Notes under the pieces: generated by a model
Told to the model about the DNA's origin: nothing
Seen by the model: only the letters and a program-made list of their open reading frames with translations
Database searches by the model: none
NCBI RefSeq assembly: GCF_004362715.1
Contig: NZ_SNYC01000004.1
Location: forward strand, 682,001-746,000
Origin: Pedobacter metabolipauper
GTDB taxonomy: Bacteria > Bacteroidota > Bacteroidia > Sphingobacteriales > Sphingobacteriaceae
DNA: 64,000 bases
Reading direction: 5' to 3'
Shown: positions 8,101 to 15,376 of the stretch, piece by piece
Layout of the letters: every line of letters begins with the position of its first letter
How positions within the stretch are numbered: position 1 is the stretch's first letter
Position numbers and translations under genes: made by a program

Positions 8101-9288
8101 TTACTGTTCCATTAATCCAACAGTACCGCCCACCCAGTCAAAATCTTTATTGTACCTTACACCAATCATTTTTCCCCTGCTCAGGCGGGCTAAATTAATG
8201 CACAATATAGGTTCTCCTTCATCAGGCCATAAGTACATTAAGCGGATCTCTGCTTTTACACCATCACTTAAAGCTTTAACTGCAGGTTCATAATTCACTT
8301 TTCGCTGCAATATCCAGTTCTCCGGATCTTTCACCTGATCAATGTCTTCTTTTTTTACATCAATAATTACACCCAGTCCGGCAAATGAAAAGAGTGGTTT
8401 TAACACGTAGTTTTCCAAATCAGAAGGTATAACTTTTAAGTCTTTTAGGAAAAGTGATTCCGGAACAAACTCACTTTTTAAAAAGGGCATGGTATACTTG
8501 CTGATCCTGTAAAACCAATTTGGATGTGTAACCCATTCTATGTCCAGTTCTTCTCTTGGGTCAAAACAGGATTTAAATACATCCGTTCTGTCAGTTACCT
8601 CATCAAAGATCAACCGGTTGTAGATCCGCTTCAGCCTTACTTTTCTATCGCCATCCTGGTAAAACAGTGATTTTCCCTCCTTAAAAATATCAGTAAGGCT
8701 TAAGATTTTAATGCCAAGGTATTTTTGTGTAATGAAAAAGTCTATCGAAGTTTTTTGATCGGGCGCATCTACATCCATCAACGCAACTTCATAAGGCTCA
8801 CAATTTCCCAATATAACTTTTTTGAGCAGCTCGATATAATAAGGCCCGTTAACTCCATCAAATAGAGGGGATAAATTGTCTGGAAGATTAAAGCATTTTT
8901 TGTATTCTTGTGCCAGGTGCAGCTGAAACCCATATAGCGATGGAAAGCCCTGCATTTCTATGAGTTTAGGCACCAGGTGCCCATTCGGATCTTTACACAC
9001 CCCAAAATCGAAGGTTAAAAAGTGCGGATGGTCATTTTCATTTGGTACATTCCATTCAGCAGGTACAGAACCATCGGTCAGCTGTTTAAAATCAGGTCTC
9101 TTGATGAGCTTTATGATCTCGGAGCCTGCATCAACCAGTTTTTGTTTTAAATCTGCCGGTATAAATACCGGGGTTTCGGCAACACGAAAAGGAATTGGCG
9201 GGAACCCGGCGTTCAGGCTTTTTAAAAAGTCCGAATACTTCTCTTCAGAAAAGCTGTTGTTAAAGAAATCCCTGTATTTGCTGATCAT
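8101..9288 (-). CDS. ATP-grasp-like protein, last gene of the amidoligase operon
   Basis: A 395-residue protein that I do not recognise as a named enzyme, but it has ATP-grasp features. A nucleotide-contact strand with a lysine (ENYVLKPLFSFAGLGVII, near residue 290) is followed by a hinge-like WILQRKVNY, a basic KAEIRLMYLW strand and an Asn-bearing LCINLARLSRGKM near the end. The N-terminal two thirds has no clear motif. There is no signal peptide. It overlaps the upstream glutamine amidotransferase by 4 bases, so it is translationally coupled to the ligase operon. I infer that it ligates a carboxylate to an amine; both substrates are unknown. Confidence 0.65.
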   Translation of the reverse strand: MISKYRDFFNNSFSEEKYSDFLKSLNAGFPPIPFRVAETPVFIPADLKQKLVDAGSEIIKLIKRPDFKQLTDGSVPAEWNVPNENDHPHFLTFDFGVCKDPNGHLVPKLIEMQGFPSLYGFQLHLAQEYKKCFNLPDNLSPLFDGVNGPYYIELLKKVILGNCEPYEVALMDVDAPDQKTSIDFFITQKYLGIKILSLTDIFKEGKSLFYQDGDRKVRLKRIYNRLIFDEVTDRTDVFKSCFDPREELDIEWVTHPNWFYRISKYTMPFLKSEFVPESLFLKDLKVIPSDLENYVLKPLFSFAGLGVIIDVKKEDIDQVKDPENWILQRKVNYEPAVKALSDGVKAEIRLMYLWPDEGEPILCINLARLSRGKMIGVRYNKDFDWVGGTVGLMEQ

Positions 9289-10121
9289 AAGGATGCATCC
9301 TGCAAGGCATTAACAGCCTCGTTTAAAAAATTCGGTAAAATAATCTGTTGTGTAAGCTTAATGTGGTCAGGATTGTCGAGGCTTAACAGCATATCCATAT
9401 ATTTTTGTTCACCGTGGTTTTCAATAATAACCTTCTTTTTATCTTCCTGCAATAAGTACATTTTCATTCCTTCAGGATCAGCCTCCGGATGAAATTGAGT
9501 GCCAATGATCTCATCGGTAAAGCGTACAGACATAACACAGCGTTCCAAATCGACATGGGGGCGTTCTTTTTCAAGCGCCAGGACTTTTGATTCAGGATTG
9601 GAAAATGGAACATCGTCTGGATTTACTACCTGCCAGTCCCGGCTGTCAACCGTATAAAAAGGATTTGGTAAACCATTGAAAACAATTTCATCTTCACCTT
9701 CTTCTGTTAAAAAAACAGGAAAGATGCCAAAAGCAGTTGATTTTCTTCGGATCACCTGGCCAACCTGGTATTTTCTACAGCCCATCTGGAAGGAATGACA
9801 GATCAGAAATACAAATTTTTTCTGTTCGTTAACCACATTATGGGCTTCAATTTTATCCAGTAAATTAAAGAAGTCTGCTTCCCATTGCTGGCCTTCACCG
9901 TCATAGGGGCTTCCAGGGCCGCCACTCGAAATATAGACATCATAACCATCATCTGGTATTTCAGCCTTTTGCCTTAAATCAAAAATATCATAACGCAGAT
10001 CAATACCCGTGTCATCCCGGTAACGGGAAAGGATTTCCAGAATTCCACGCATACCCTGGTTGGGTGTTCCGTTATTCATGTCAATTACGGCGGTCCGAAT
10101 GGTTCTTTCTGTTATGCTCAA
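9285..10121 (-). CDS. Class I glutamine amidotransferase-like protein
   Basis: A 278-residue protein with a class I glutamine amidotransferase domain. The oxyanion segment YISSGGPGSPYDG (residues 63-75) precedes the nucleophile Cys108 in FLICHSFQMGC. His211 and Glu213 lie in GTQFHPEADPEG, so the Cys-His-Glu triad is complete. The sequence around Cys (ICHSFQ rather than the usual GxCxGxQ) is unusual. It should release ammonia from glutamine or cleave a gamma-glutamyl bond. It overlaps both neighbours by 4 bases (ATGA type), tying it to the YbdK-like ligase upstream and the ATP-grasp-like protein downstream. Confidence 0.85.
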   Translation of the reverse strand: MSITERTIRTAVIDMNNGTPNQGMRGILEILSRYRDDTGIDLRYDIFDLRQKAEIPDDGYDVYISSGGPGSPYDGEGQQWEADFFNLLDKIEAHNVVNEQKKFVFLICHSFQMGCRKYQVGQVIRRKSTAFGIFPVFLTEEGEDEIVFNGLPNPFYTVDSRDWQVVNPDDVPFSNPESKVLALEKERPHVDLERCVMSVRFTDEIIGTQFHPEADPEGMKMYLLQEDKKKVIIENHGEQKYMDMLLSLDNPDHIKLTQQIILPNFLNEAVNALQDASL

Positions 10122-11224
10122 ATCTTTGCTCCGATTAATGTCTGACTGGTAATGTAATCTACAACCGATTCAAAGTTACCACTTTGTGCGTAAACCGCCA
10201 ATTGCCTGTCTGCACCAGTTCCATTTTCAAGGATCTTCAAAACATAGTTGATCTCATTTCTGCAGCCCAGGCCATCAACAACATCGTCAATAAAATCAAG
10301 AAGCTCCAGGATCAGGTTTCTGCAGTTCACTTCCATTTCTTTTCCAAAGTCAATTAAGTTGCCATCTATGCCATAACGGGCAGCACGCCATTTGTTTTCA
10401 TTGATGAGTGCCCTGGAATAGCTGATAAATTTCATGTTTTGCAGGCGGAGTTTATACAGCTTGGCACAAAGACACTGAAAAAGGGCTACAAAAGCCATCG
10501 TTTCATCAATTAACATTGGACAATCACAAATTCTGAACTCTATGGTCTCAAAAAATGGATGTACCCGGATGTCCCACCATATTTTCTTTGCATTGTCAAT
10601 GCTATTGGTTTTAATTAATAGCTTAACATAATTGTCGTAATCTTCAATGCTGTTAAAGATATCAGGAATCCCTGTTCTTGGAAACTTATCAAATACTTTG
10701 GTCCGGAAAGATTTATAGCCTGTATTTCTGCTTTCCCAAAAAGGAGAATTGGTAGAAAGTGCAAAAACATGCGGCAAAAAGTATCTCACCTGGTTGGCGA
10801 TATGAATAGCAAGTTCACGCGATTGGAAGCCTACATGCACATGTAATCCAAAGATCAGGTTAGAACGGGCAGCCTCTTGTAGTTCATTTACAATCTCACT
10901 ATACCGCGGATGCTCCGTGATCAGCTGTTTTTCCCAATGTGAAAAGGGATGGGTGCCGGCAGCACCAATGCGGAGTCCCTGTTCTCCGGCAAGCTGAGAA
11001 ACGGTATACCGCAATTGGGAGATCTCTGCACGCGCCTGGTCAGTATTCTTGCAAATGCCTGTGCCCACTTCTACAACAGCCTGGTGCATCTCTGCTTTAA
11101 CCTGGTCCTTATGTATTTTTTGCGCAGCCTCAACTATCTTTTGGTCATGAGAGGTTAGCTCCCGGGTAACAGGGTCAATGACCATGTATTCTTCCTCTAT
11201 GCCAAGCGTAAATTTATTTATCAT
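10118..11224 (-). CDS. YbdK-type carboxylate-amine ligase (GCS2 family)
   Basis: A 368-residue member of the glutamate-cysteine ligase 2 family (COG2170, YbdK), whose fold is that of glutamine synthetase. The metal and ATP site starts with FTLGIEEEYMVID at residues 5-17. GLHVHVGF near residue 125 and TIEFRICDCPM near residue 230 are also family signatures. E. coli YbdK makes gamma-glutamylcysteine only weakly in vitro, so the true amine acceptor is unknown. It is translationally coupled to the amidotransferase downstream and lies 27 bases after the ATP-grasp gene. Its position between two ATP-grasp proteins suggests a multi-step amide-forming pathway. Confidence 0.92.
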   Translation of the reverse strand: MINKFTLGIEEEYMVIDPVTRELTSHDQKIVEAAQKIHKDQVKAEMHQAVVEVGTGICKNTDQARAEISQLRYTVSQLAGEQGLRIGAAGTHPFSHWEKQLITEHPRYSEIVNELQEAARSNLIFGLHVHVGFQSRELAIHIANQVRYFLPHVFALSTNSPFWESRNTGYKSFRTKVFDKFPRTGIPDIFNSIEDYDNYVKLLIKTNSIDNAKKIWWDIRVHPFFETIEFRICDCPMLIDETMAFVALFQCLCAKLYKLRLQNMKFISYSRALINENKWRAARYGIDGNLIDFGKEMEVNCRNLILELLDFIDDVVDGLGCRNEINYVLKILENGTGADRQLAVYAQSGNFESVVDYITSQTLIGAKI

Positions 11225-11251
11225 CTCGGTTGTTTTTTGGTATTTATACCA

Positions 11252-12355
11252 TTATTTCTTTACAGGAGCAGCTTTCTTAACGGGTGCAGCCTTTTTTACA
11301 GGTGCGGCTTTCTTTGCGGTTGTAACTTTCTTTGCAGGTGCGGCAGTTTCAGCTAAAAAAGCTTTGGCAGGTTTAGTTGCTGTTTTAGCAATAGGTTTTG
11401 CCGTTAGCGGCAATCCGGAAGCAGCTGTTTTAACATATTCGCCCCAGGTTAAATTGTCCTGGCCATCAACATGTGCTTTCGCCCGTTCAATAGCATATTG
11501 AGCGGCCGTTTCAACAACCCATTCAAAGTTTTCCAGCCCAACGCTGGTAACTTCAGCATCAGGTGCAGGGTTGCAGAAATCAATCGCATACGGTATACCA
11601 TCGCGAACGGCAAATTCAACAGTATTAAAGTCATAGCCCAAATACTTGTTCAGTTTTAGCACATGATCATGAATGGTCTTTAGTAGTTTCTCACTGGATG
11701 GAGGAGTATCTACGTGGTACCGCAAATGAAATGGATTACGTGGTTCATACTGCATAATTTTCACGTACTTGCCGCCAATACAGTAACACCGGTAATATTC
11801 ATCAAAAACAATCTCTTCCTGAAGCATCATTACGGTTTGTTTGGTTTGGCTATGCTTATCAAAAAAATCTTCTTTATCATGTAATTTATAAACCTCTTTC
11901 CAGCCGCCGCCATCAAACGGTTTCATATAGGCAGGAAAACCGGTATATTCAAAAATGGTTTCCCAATCCATAGGGAATGCCAGGTTGCTGAATGAGGCGT
12001 CTGAAGTATCGTCAGGTTGATCATACGAAGGGATCAAAGCTGTTTTAGGCACCGGAACACCAAGCTTAACGGCAAGGGCATTGTTAAAGAATTTCTCATC
12101 AGCACTCCACCAAAAAGGATTATTGATCACAGCAGTTCCCGTTATAGCTGCATTTTTAAGGGCAGCACGGTAAAATGGAACATCCTGAGAGATCCGGTCT
12201 ATGATCACTGCATAATCCAATGGCTCTGCCTGGAAAATTTTATCGATACTAACAAATTCAGCACGGATTTCATCGCCTGCAATTTCATTAACACGCTTTA
12301 CAAATGCTTCCGGAAATGATCTTTCCTTACCAAATAAGATTCCAATTTTTTTCAT
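11252..12355 (-). CDS. ATP-grasp ligase with Lys/Ala/Pro repeat tail
   Basis: A 367-residue protein with a RimK/D-Ala-D-Ala-ligase-like ATP-grasp core (residues about 90-295). The ATP lysine is likely Lys145 in AYMKPFDGGGW, the hinge is MLQEEIVFDEYY near residue 180, and the Mg2+ ligands are Glu247, Asp259 and Asn262 in VEFAVRDGIPYAIDFCNP. From about residue 313 the protein becomes a basic low-complexity tail rich in Lys, Ala and Pro, ending in KKAAPV repeated three times. Such tails occur in histone H1-like proteins and are unexpected on a ligase. The tail could bind polyanions or serve as a modification substrate. It is the second gene of the leftward operon. Confidence 0.85.
   Translation of the reverse strand: MKKIGILFGKERSFPEAFVKRVNEIAGDEIRAEFVSIDKIFQAEPLDYAVIIDRISQDVPFYRAALKNAAITGTAVINNPFWWSADEKFFNNALAVKLGVPVPKTALIPSYDQPDDTSDASFSNLAFPMDWETIFEYTGFPAYMKPFDGGGWKEVYKLHDKEDFFDKHSQTKQTVMMLQEEIVFDEYYRCYCIGGKYVKIMQYEPRNPFHLRYHVDTPPSSEKLLKTIHDHVLKLNKYLGYDFNTVEFAVRDGIPYAIDFCNPAPDAEVTSVGLENFEWVVETAAQYAIERAKAHVDGQDNLTWGEYVKTAASGLPLTAKPIAKTATKPAKAFLAETAAPAKKVTTAKKAAPVKKAAPVKKAAPVKK
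11255..11344. repeat. Five tandem 18-bp units coding for the KKAAPV tail
   Basis: Directly inside the stop codon of the ATP-grasp gene lie five imperfect copies of an 18-base unit (11255-11272, 11273-11290, 11291-11308, 11309-11326, 11327-11344). Each encodes a hexapeptide such as AAPVKK. Being in frame, copies can be gained or lost by slippage without destroying the protein. Confidence 0.85.
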
Positions 12356-12381
12356 AGTTATAGCTTTTGTATTTATTTATA

Positions 12382-13086
12382 TTACACTTTTGATAAGTAT
12401 TCCGGAAGCATTTTTCGCCAGATTGGCCAGTCATGGTCTGCGTTTTGCCGAATATCCAGCCAATGATCAATGCCTTTATTGCGGAGGATTTGTGAAAGGC
12501 GCTCATTTTCACCTTTACAGATATCACGGTCTGAAGTACCCAGAATGATTTTCATATTCCAAAGTTCCGGGTTGCTGTCATTTGGTAAATAATCAACCGG
12601 ATTGTTAAAGTAAACATCGTCACTGTAAAATCCGTCCAGCTGTGAGCGCATATCAAAAGCACCACTTAAGCTAAACAGATGGCTAACCAGCCAGGGATGC
12701 CTGAATGCAAAATTTGCTGCATGGTAACCTCCAAAGCTGCAGCCTGCAGTAATGATCCTCGAATGGCCCGTTTCATGCCTAACCATCGGTACTACTTCTT
12801 CCAGTAAAAGCTTATCATACCAGATGTGGTTCTTTACACGGTCTGCCGGATGAATGCCTTTATTGTACCAGCTTTGTTTATCAATACTGTCTACACAATA
12901 CACTTTGATCTTACCCTCATCTATAAACCATTGAATGGATTCGATCATTTTGAAATCTTTATTTTCAAAATACCTGCCCATACTGGTTGGAAAGAGAAGT
13001 ACAGGATGTCCGCTATGTCCAAAAGCTAAAAGTTCAAAATCCCCGTTCAGGTTTGGACTGTACCACTTTTTATATTCTTCTTTCAT
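12382..13086 (-). CDS. Alpha/beta-hydrolase esterase (COG4947-like), first gene of the amidoligase operon
   Basis: A 234-residue cytosolic alpha/beta hydrolase of the enterochelin-esterase/esterase-D class. The catalytic Ser117 sits in the elbow AGCSFGGYHAAN, Asp186 in ILGTSDRDIC and His218 in NADHDWPIW. It has no signal peptide. The stop is 26 bases before the ATP-grasp gene, and no terminator intervenes, so it heads the operon. A likely role is hydrolysis or transfer of an ester or amide in the product of the downstream ligases, or release of the finished compound. The second esterase transcribed divergently is only distantly similar. Confidence 0.85.
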   Translation of the reverse strand: MKEEYKKWYSPNLNGDFELLAFGHSGHPVLLFPTSMGRYFENKDFKMIESIQWFIDEGKIKVYCVDSIDKQSWYNKGIHPADRVKNHIWYDKLLLEEVVPMVRHETGHSRIITAGCSFGGYHAANFAFRHPWLVSHLFSLSGAFDMRSQLDGFYSDDVYFNNPVDYLPNDSNPELWNMKIILGTSDRDICKGENERLSQILRNKGIDHWLDIRQNADHDWPIWRKMLPEYLSKV

Positions 13087-13162
13087 GGTATAACGTTTAG
13101 GTGCTTTTAAGGTAATGAATTACCTGGTTAAACACAAAGAACAGGCTAATTGTTGTTGTAAA

Positions 13163-13193
13163 TCTGAACTTTAAGTGTAGAATACTACCTTTG
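13163..13193 (+). promoter_or_regulatory. Bacteroidota-type promoter for the rightward esterase
   Basis: TACCTTTG at 13186-13193 matches the -7 consensus TAnnTTTG exactly. It is preceded, after 19 bases, by TCTG, one base off the TTTG -33 box. The start codon follows 33 bases later. The opposite strand must also carry the operon promoter, which I cannot place. Confidence 0.55.
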
Positions 13194-13225
13194 CAGCAAA
13201 TTTGTGAGAGAGAAATTGCTGAATT

Positions 13226-14038
13226 ATGTATACCGCTATGTTTGTGCCCGAAGTTGTTAAAGATCAATACACGATTAAATCTATTTACCTGAAGAGGGAT
13301 GTTGAATTGGAAATTCTTACACCCGCGGGCTTGCTTGGCAATGAAGAAGTTGGATTGTTGGTATTAAACGATGGTCAGGATGTGATTGAGCTGCAGGTTG
13401 AAGAAACTTTAAATCTACTCTATGCAAAGGGCAAAACTGGGCCGGTTGTGGTAGTTGCCGTTAAGTCTGGAGCGAATCGGTTGCAGGAATACGGTGTTGC
13501 AGGAGAACCTGATTTTTTGGGCAGGGGTTCAAAAGCTGCAGAATACACCCGTTTTATGATGGAAGAACTTCTTCCTTTTGTAAATAAAACTATAAAAATC
13601 CCGTTTAATAGTAAGCGTGCTTTAGCAGGTTCATCATTGGGCGGACTGAGTGCATTTGATATTGCCTGGAATAATGAACATGCTTTTGATACGGTAGGTG
13701 TGTTTTCAGGGTCTTTCTGGTGGCGTAAAAAAGACCTCAAAGATGCATATACCGATAATGACCGCATCATGCACCAGGTGATTCGTGAAACTTCAGGTAA
13801 ACCGGCACTTAAGTTTTGGTTAATGACGGGTACGGAGGATGAAACTGCCGATAGAAACCGTAATTTTATTATAGATTCCATAGACGATACCATAGATATT
13901 ATAAAAGAACTGCTGCATAAAGGGTATACAAGACCAGATGATGTTTTCTATTATGAGATGGTAGGCGGTCAGCATAATGTAGCATCCTGGGCTAAAGCCT
14001 TTCCCGCTTTTCTGGCCTGGACCTTCAGTATTAAGTAA
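13226..14038 (+). CDS. Alpha/beta-hydrolase, putative esterase (PF00756 type)
   Basis: A 270-residue esterase of the enterochelin-esterase family. Ser137 in RALAGSSLGGLSAF is the nucleophile, His250 lies in VGGQHNVASW, and Glu204/Asp205 in MTGTEDETADR offer the acid. No signal peptide is seen, so it should be cytosolic. It diverges from the five-gene amidoligase operon across a 139-base gap and probably belongs to the same pathway. Its 3' end overlaps the convergent NAD(P)-binding gene by 8 bases. The substrate is unknown. Confidence 0.85.
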   Translation: MYTAMFVPEVVKDQYTIKSIYLKRDVELEILTPAGLLGNEEVGLLVLNDGQDVIELQVEETLNLLYAKGKTGPVVVVAVKSGANRLQEYGVAGEPDFLGRGSKAAEYTRFMMEELLPFVNKTIKIPFNSKRALAGSSLGGLSAFDIAWNNEHAFDTVGVFSGSFWWRKKDLKDAYTDNDRIMHQVIRETSGKPALKFWLMTGTEDETADRNRNFIIDSIDDTIDIIKELLHKGYTRPDDVFYYEMVGGQHNVASWAKAFPAFLAWTFSIK

Positions 14039-14687
14039 GTGCTTCTATCTGGTCAGAAAGATGAATAAATACGCCTTCCTTGTTGGTAAGTGATTCTTTG
14101 AGCATCGCAGCAGCAACCTTTTCAATCTTAATGCTCCTGTATTTCTTTAGCTTCCCGGTTAAGATCGGGTTAATAAAACGCATCACAGAGATCATGACCT
14201 TCTCGGCAAAGCGGCTTTCCTTTCGTTCTCCATCCAGCAATGAGGGCCGATAGATATAAATGCTTTTAAAAGGAATGGCTTTAAGGTCGCGTTCTGCTTC
14301 GCCTTTAGTTCTGGTATAAAATATACTGGAATCTGCATTAGCTCCCATAGAAGACACAAGATGATAGTGCTCTGCACCGTTAGCCTGTGCTATAGCTGCA
14401 ACATCCAGTGGGTATTGATAATCGATTTTCCGGTATTGGGCGGCATCCGGAGTCTTACTTTTAGTAGTACCCAGGCAGCAAAAAACCACATCGCCTTTAA
14501 TCTCTGACGCATGGGCGCTGAGGTTGTCAAAGTCTAATACTAACTGTTTCAGTTTTGGGTGCTCAACATCTAACTTTTTTCTTACCAAAACCAATACCCC
14601 GCTATAATCCGGACACTCCAGCAGCTGTTTTAATAAGCTGCCTCCAATTAATCCACTTGCGCCAAGTAAAATCGCTTTCTTATCCAT
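14031..14687 (-). CDS. NAD(P)-binding Rossmann protein (atypical SDR)
   Basis: A 218-residue atypical short-chain dehydrogenase, close to the HTATIP2/YbjT-like group. The dinucleotide motif GASGLIGGSLLKQLL starts at residue 9. A YTRTKGEAERDL stretch near residue 144 supplies a Tyr-x3-Lys pair (YxxxK), and HLVSSMGANADS supplies the Ser region. The function is unknown; such proteins act as oxidoreductases or redox-dependent regulators. It converges on the esterase gene with an 8-base overlap and no terminator between them, so some read-through or transcript interference is possible. Confidence 0.85.
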   Translation of the reverse strand: MDKKAILLGASGLIGGSLLKQLLECPDYSGVLVLVRKKLDVEHPKLKQLVLDFDNLSAHASEIKGDVVFCCLGTTKSKTPDAAQYRKIDYQYPLDVAAIAQANGAEHYHLVSSMGANADSSIFYTRTKGEAERDLKAIPFKSIYIYRPSLLDGERKESRFAEKVMISVMRFINPILTGKLKKYRSIKIEKVAAAMLKESLTNKEGVFIHLSDQIEALT

Positions 14688-14726
14688 TTTGCAATTTAAT
14701 CACGATTAGCCAATATTTAATGAGTT

Positions 14727-14984
14727 TTATTTCTTATATCTAAATTTTAAGAATAGCATGGTAAGATCCATAAGAACCGAAAAGCTGTTGGTTATGGTAA
14801 TAGGAAGATCCGATTTGAGTAAACCATAATATACCCAAAGTCCGTTTCCACACAACAGAATAATAAACATCAATGGAGATACGTGTTCAACATCCTTCTC
14901 TTTAATGGTTTTTATTACTTGCGGAATGGTTGAGGCTGATGTGAGTATGCCTGCAGAAAGTCCAAATATAAGCTCGGTTTGCAT
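14727..14984 (-). CDS. SemiSWEET-type PQ-loop sugar transporter
   Basis: An 85-residue membrane protein with three predicted helices and the PQ-loop signature ASTIPQVIKTIKEKD near residues 17-31. SemiSWEETs dimerise to form a small passive sugar channel in the inner membrane. The second helix (LMFIILLCGNGLWVYYGLL) contains the Asn and Trp typical of the pocket. It lies 39 bases from the Rossmann gene and is preceded by a small acidic protein gene 3 bases away on the same strand, so all three may be one transcript. Confidence 0.88.
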   Translation of the reverse strand: MQTELIFGLSAGILTSASTIPQVIKTIKEKDVEHVSPLMFIILLCGNGLWVYYGLLKSDLPITITNSFSVLMDLTMLFLKFRYKK

Positions 14985-14987
14985 GGT

Positions 14988-15200
14988 CTACTCGTCAGAC
15001 TGGTCGCCACTTCCATGCGCATCAGAATAGTCCTTTGCGTGTTCGTCCGCATTAGGATCGGCACGGTTTTCAGGTTCCAGGTTTTCATCCAGCCTTTCAT
15101 TCCAATTGTCCAAACCTGTTTTAGGCTGGTGCTCAGGGATAGATCGAATATCTGTTCCTGCCTTCTTATTTTGTTCCGGGTCAATGTTTTGAGTATTCAT
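14988..15200 (-). CDS. Small acidic hydrophilic protein of unknown function
   Basis: A 70-residue protein without signal peptide, membrane segment or cysteine. It is rich in Asp, Glu, Asn and Pro and ends in SDAHGSGDQSDE, so it is probably disordered. Its stop lies 3 bases before the SemiSWEET start, which supports cotranscription and that it is a real gene. I do not recognise a domain. A longer overlapping frame on the same strand is a shadow. Confidence 0.55.
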   Translation of the reverse strand: MNTQNIDPEQNKKAGTDIRSIPEHQPKTGLDNWNERLDENLEPENRADPNADEHAKDYSDAHGSGDQSDE

Positions 15201-15376
15201 GAGCGGTGGTTTATGTAGTAATAGAACATGCTTTAAGTAATATTGTTTATTAAATCTTTGGTACTGATTATTGAAATACTGTAAAAAAAGAGCGTTTTCT
15301 GTACAGACATATTTGACTAAAGCGCTGATATCTCGATAATAAACCTTATCTTCGCGCCAAAATTTACACGCATTTT

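Noticed and set aside
10118..11224. Gamma-glutamylcysteine synthetase for glutathione synthesis
   Set aside because: The family can do this weakly, but no glutathione synthetase accompanies it, and the operon setting favours another substrate.
11178..11501. A rightward frame rich in FTGAAF repeats
   Set aside because: It is the antisense reading of the 18-bp repeat tail of the ATP-grasp gene; repetition, not coding, explains it.
13420..13893. Leftward 157-codon frame inside the second esterase gene
   Set aside because: Composition is low-complexity Ser/Val-rich, it has no motif and it mirrors a gene with a full catalytic triad.
15201..15376. Possible promoter TATCTTCG before typA
   Set aside because: It resembles the -7 box, but no -33 box is found at a suitable distance, so I do not list it.
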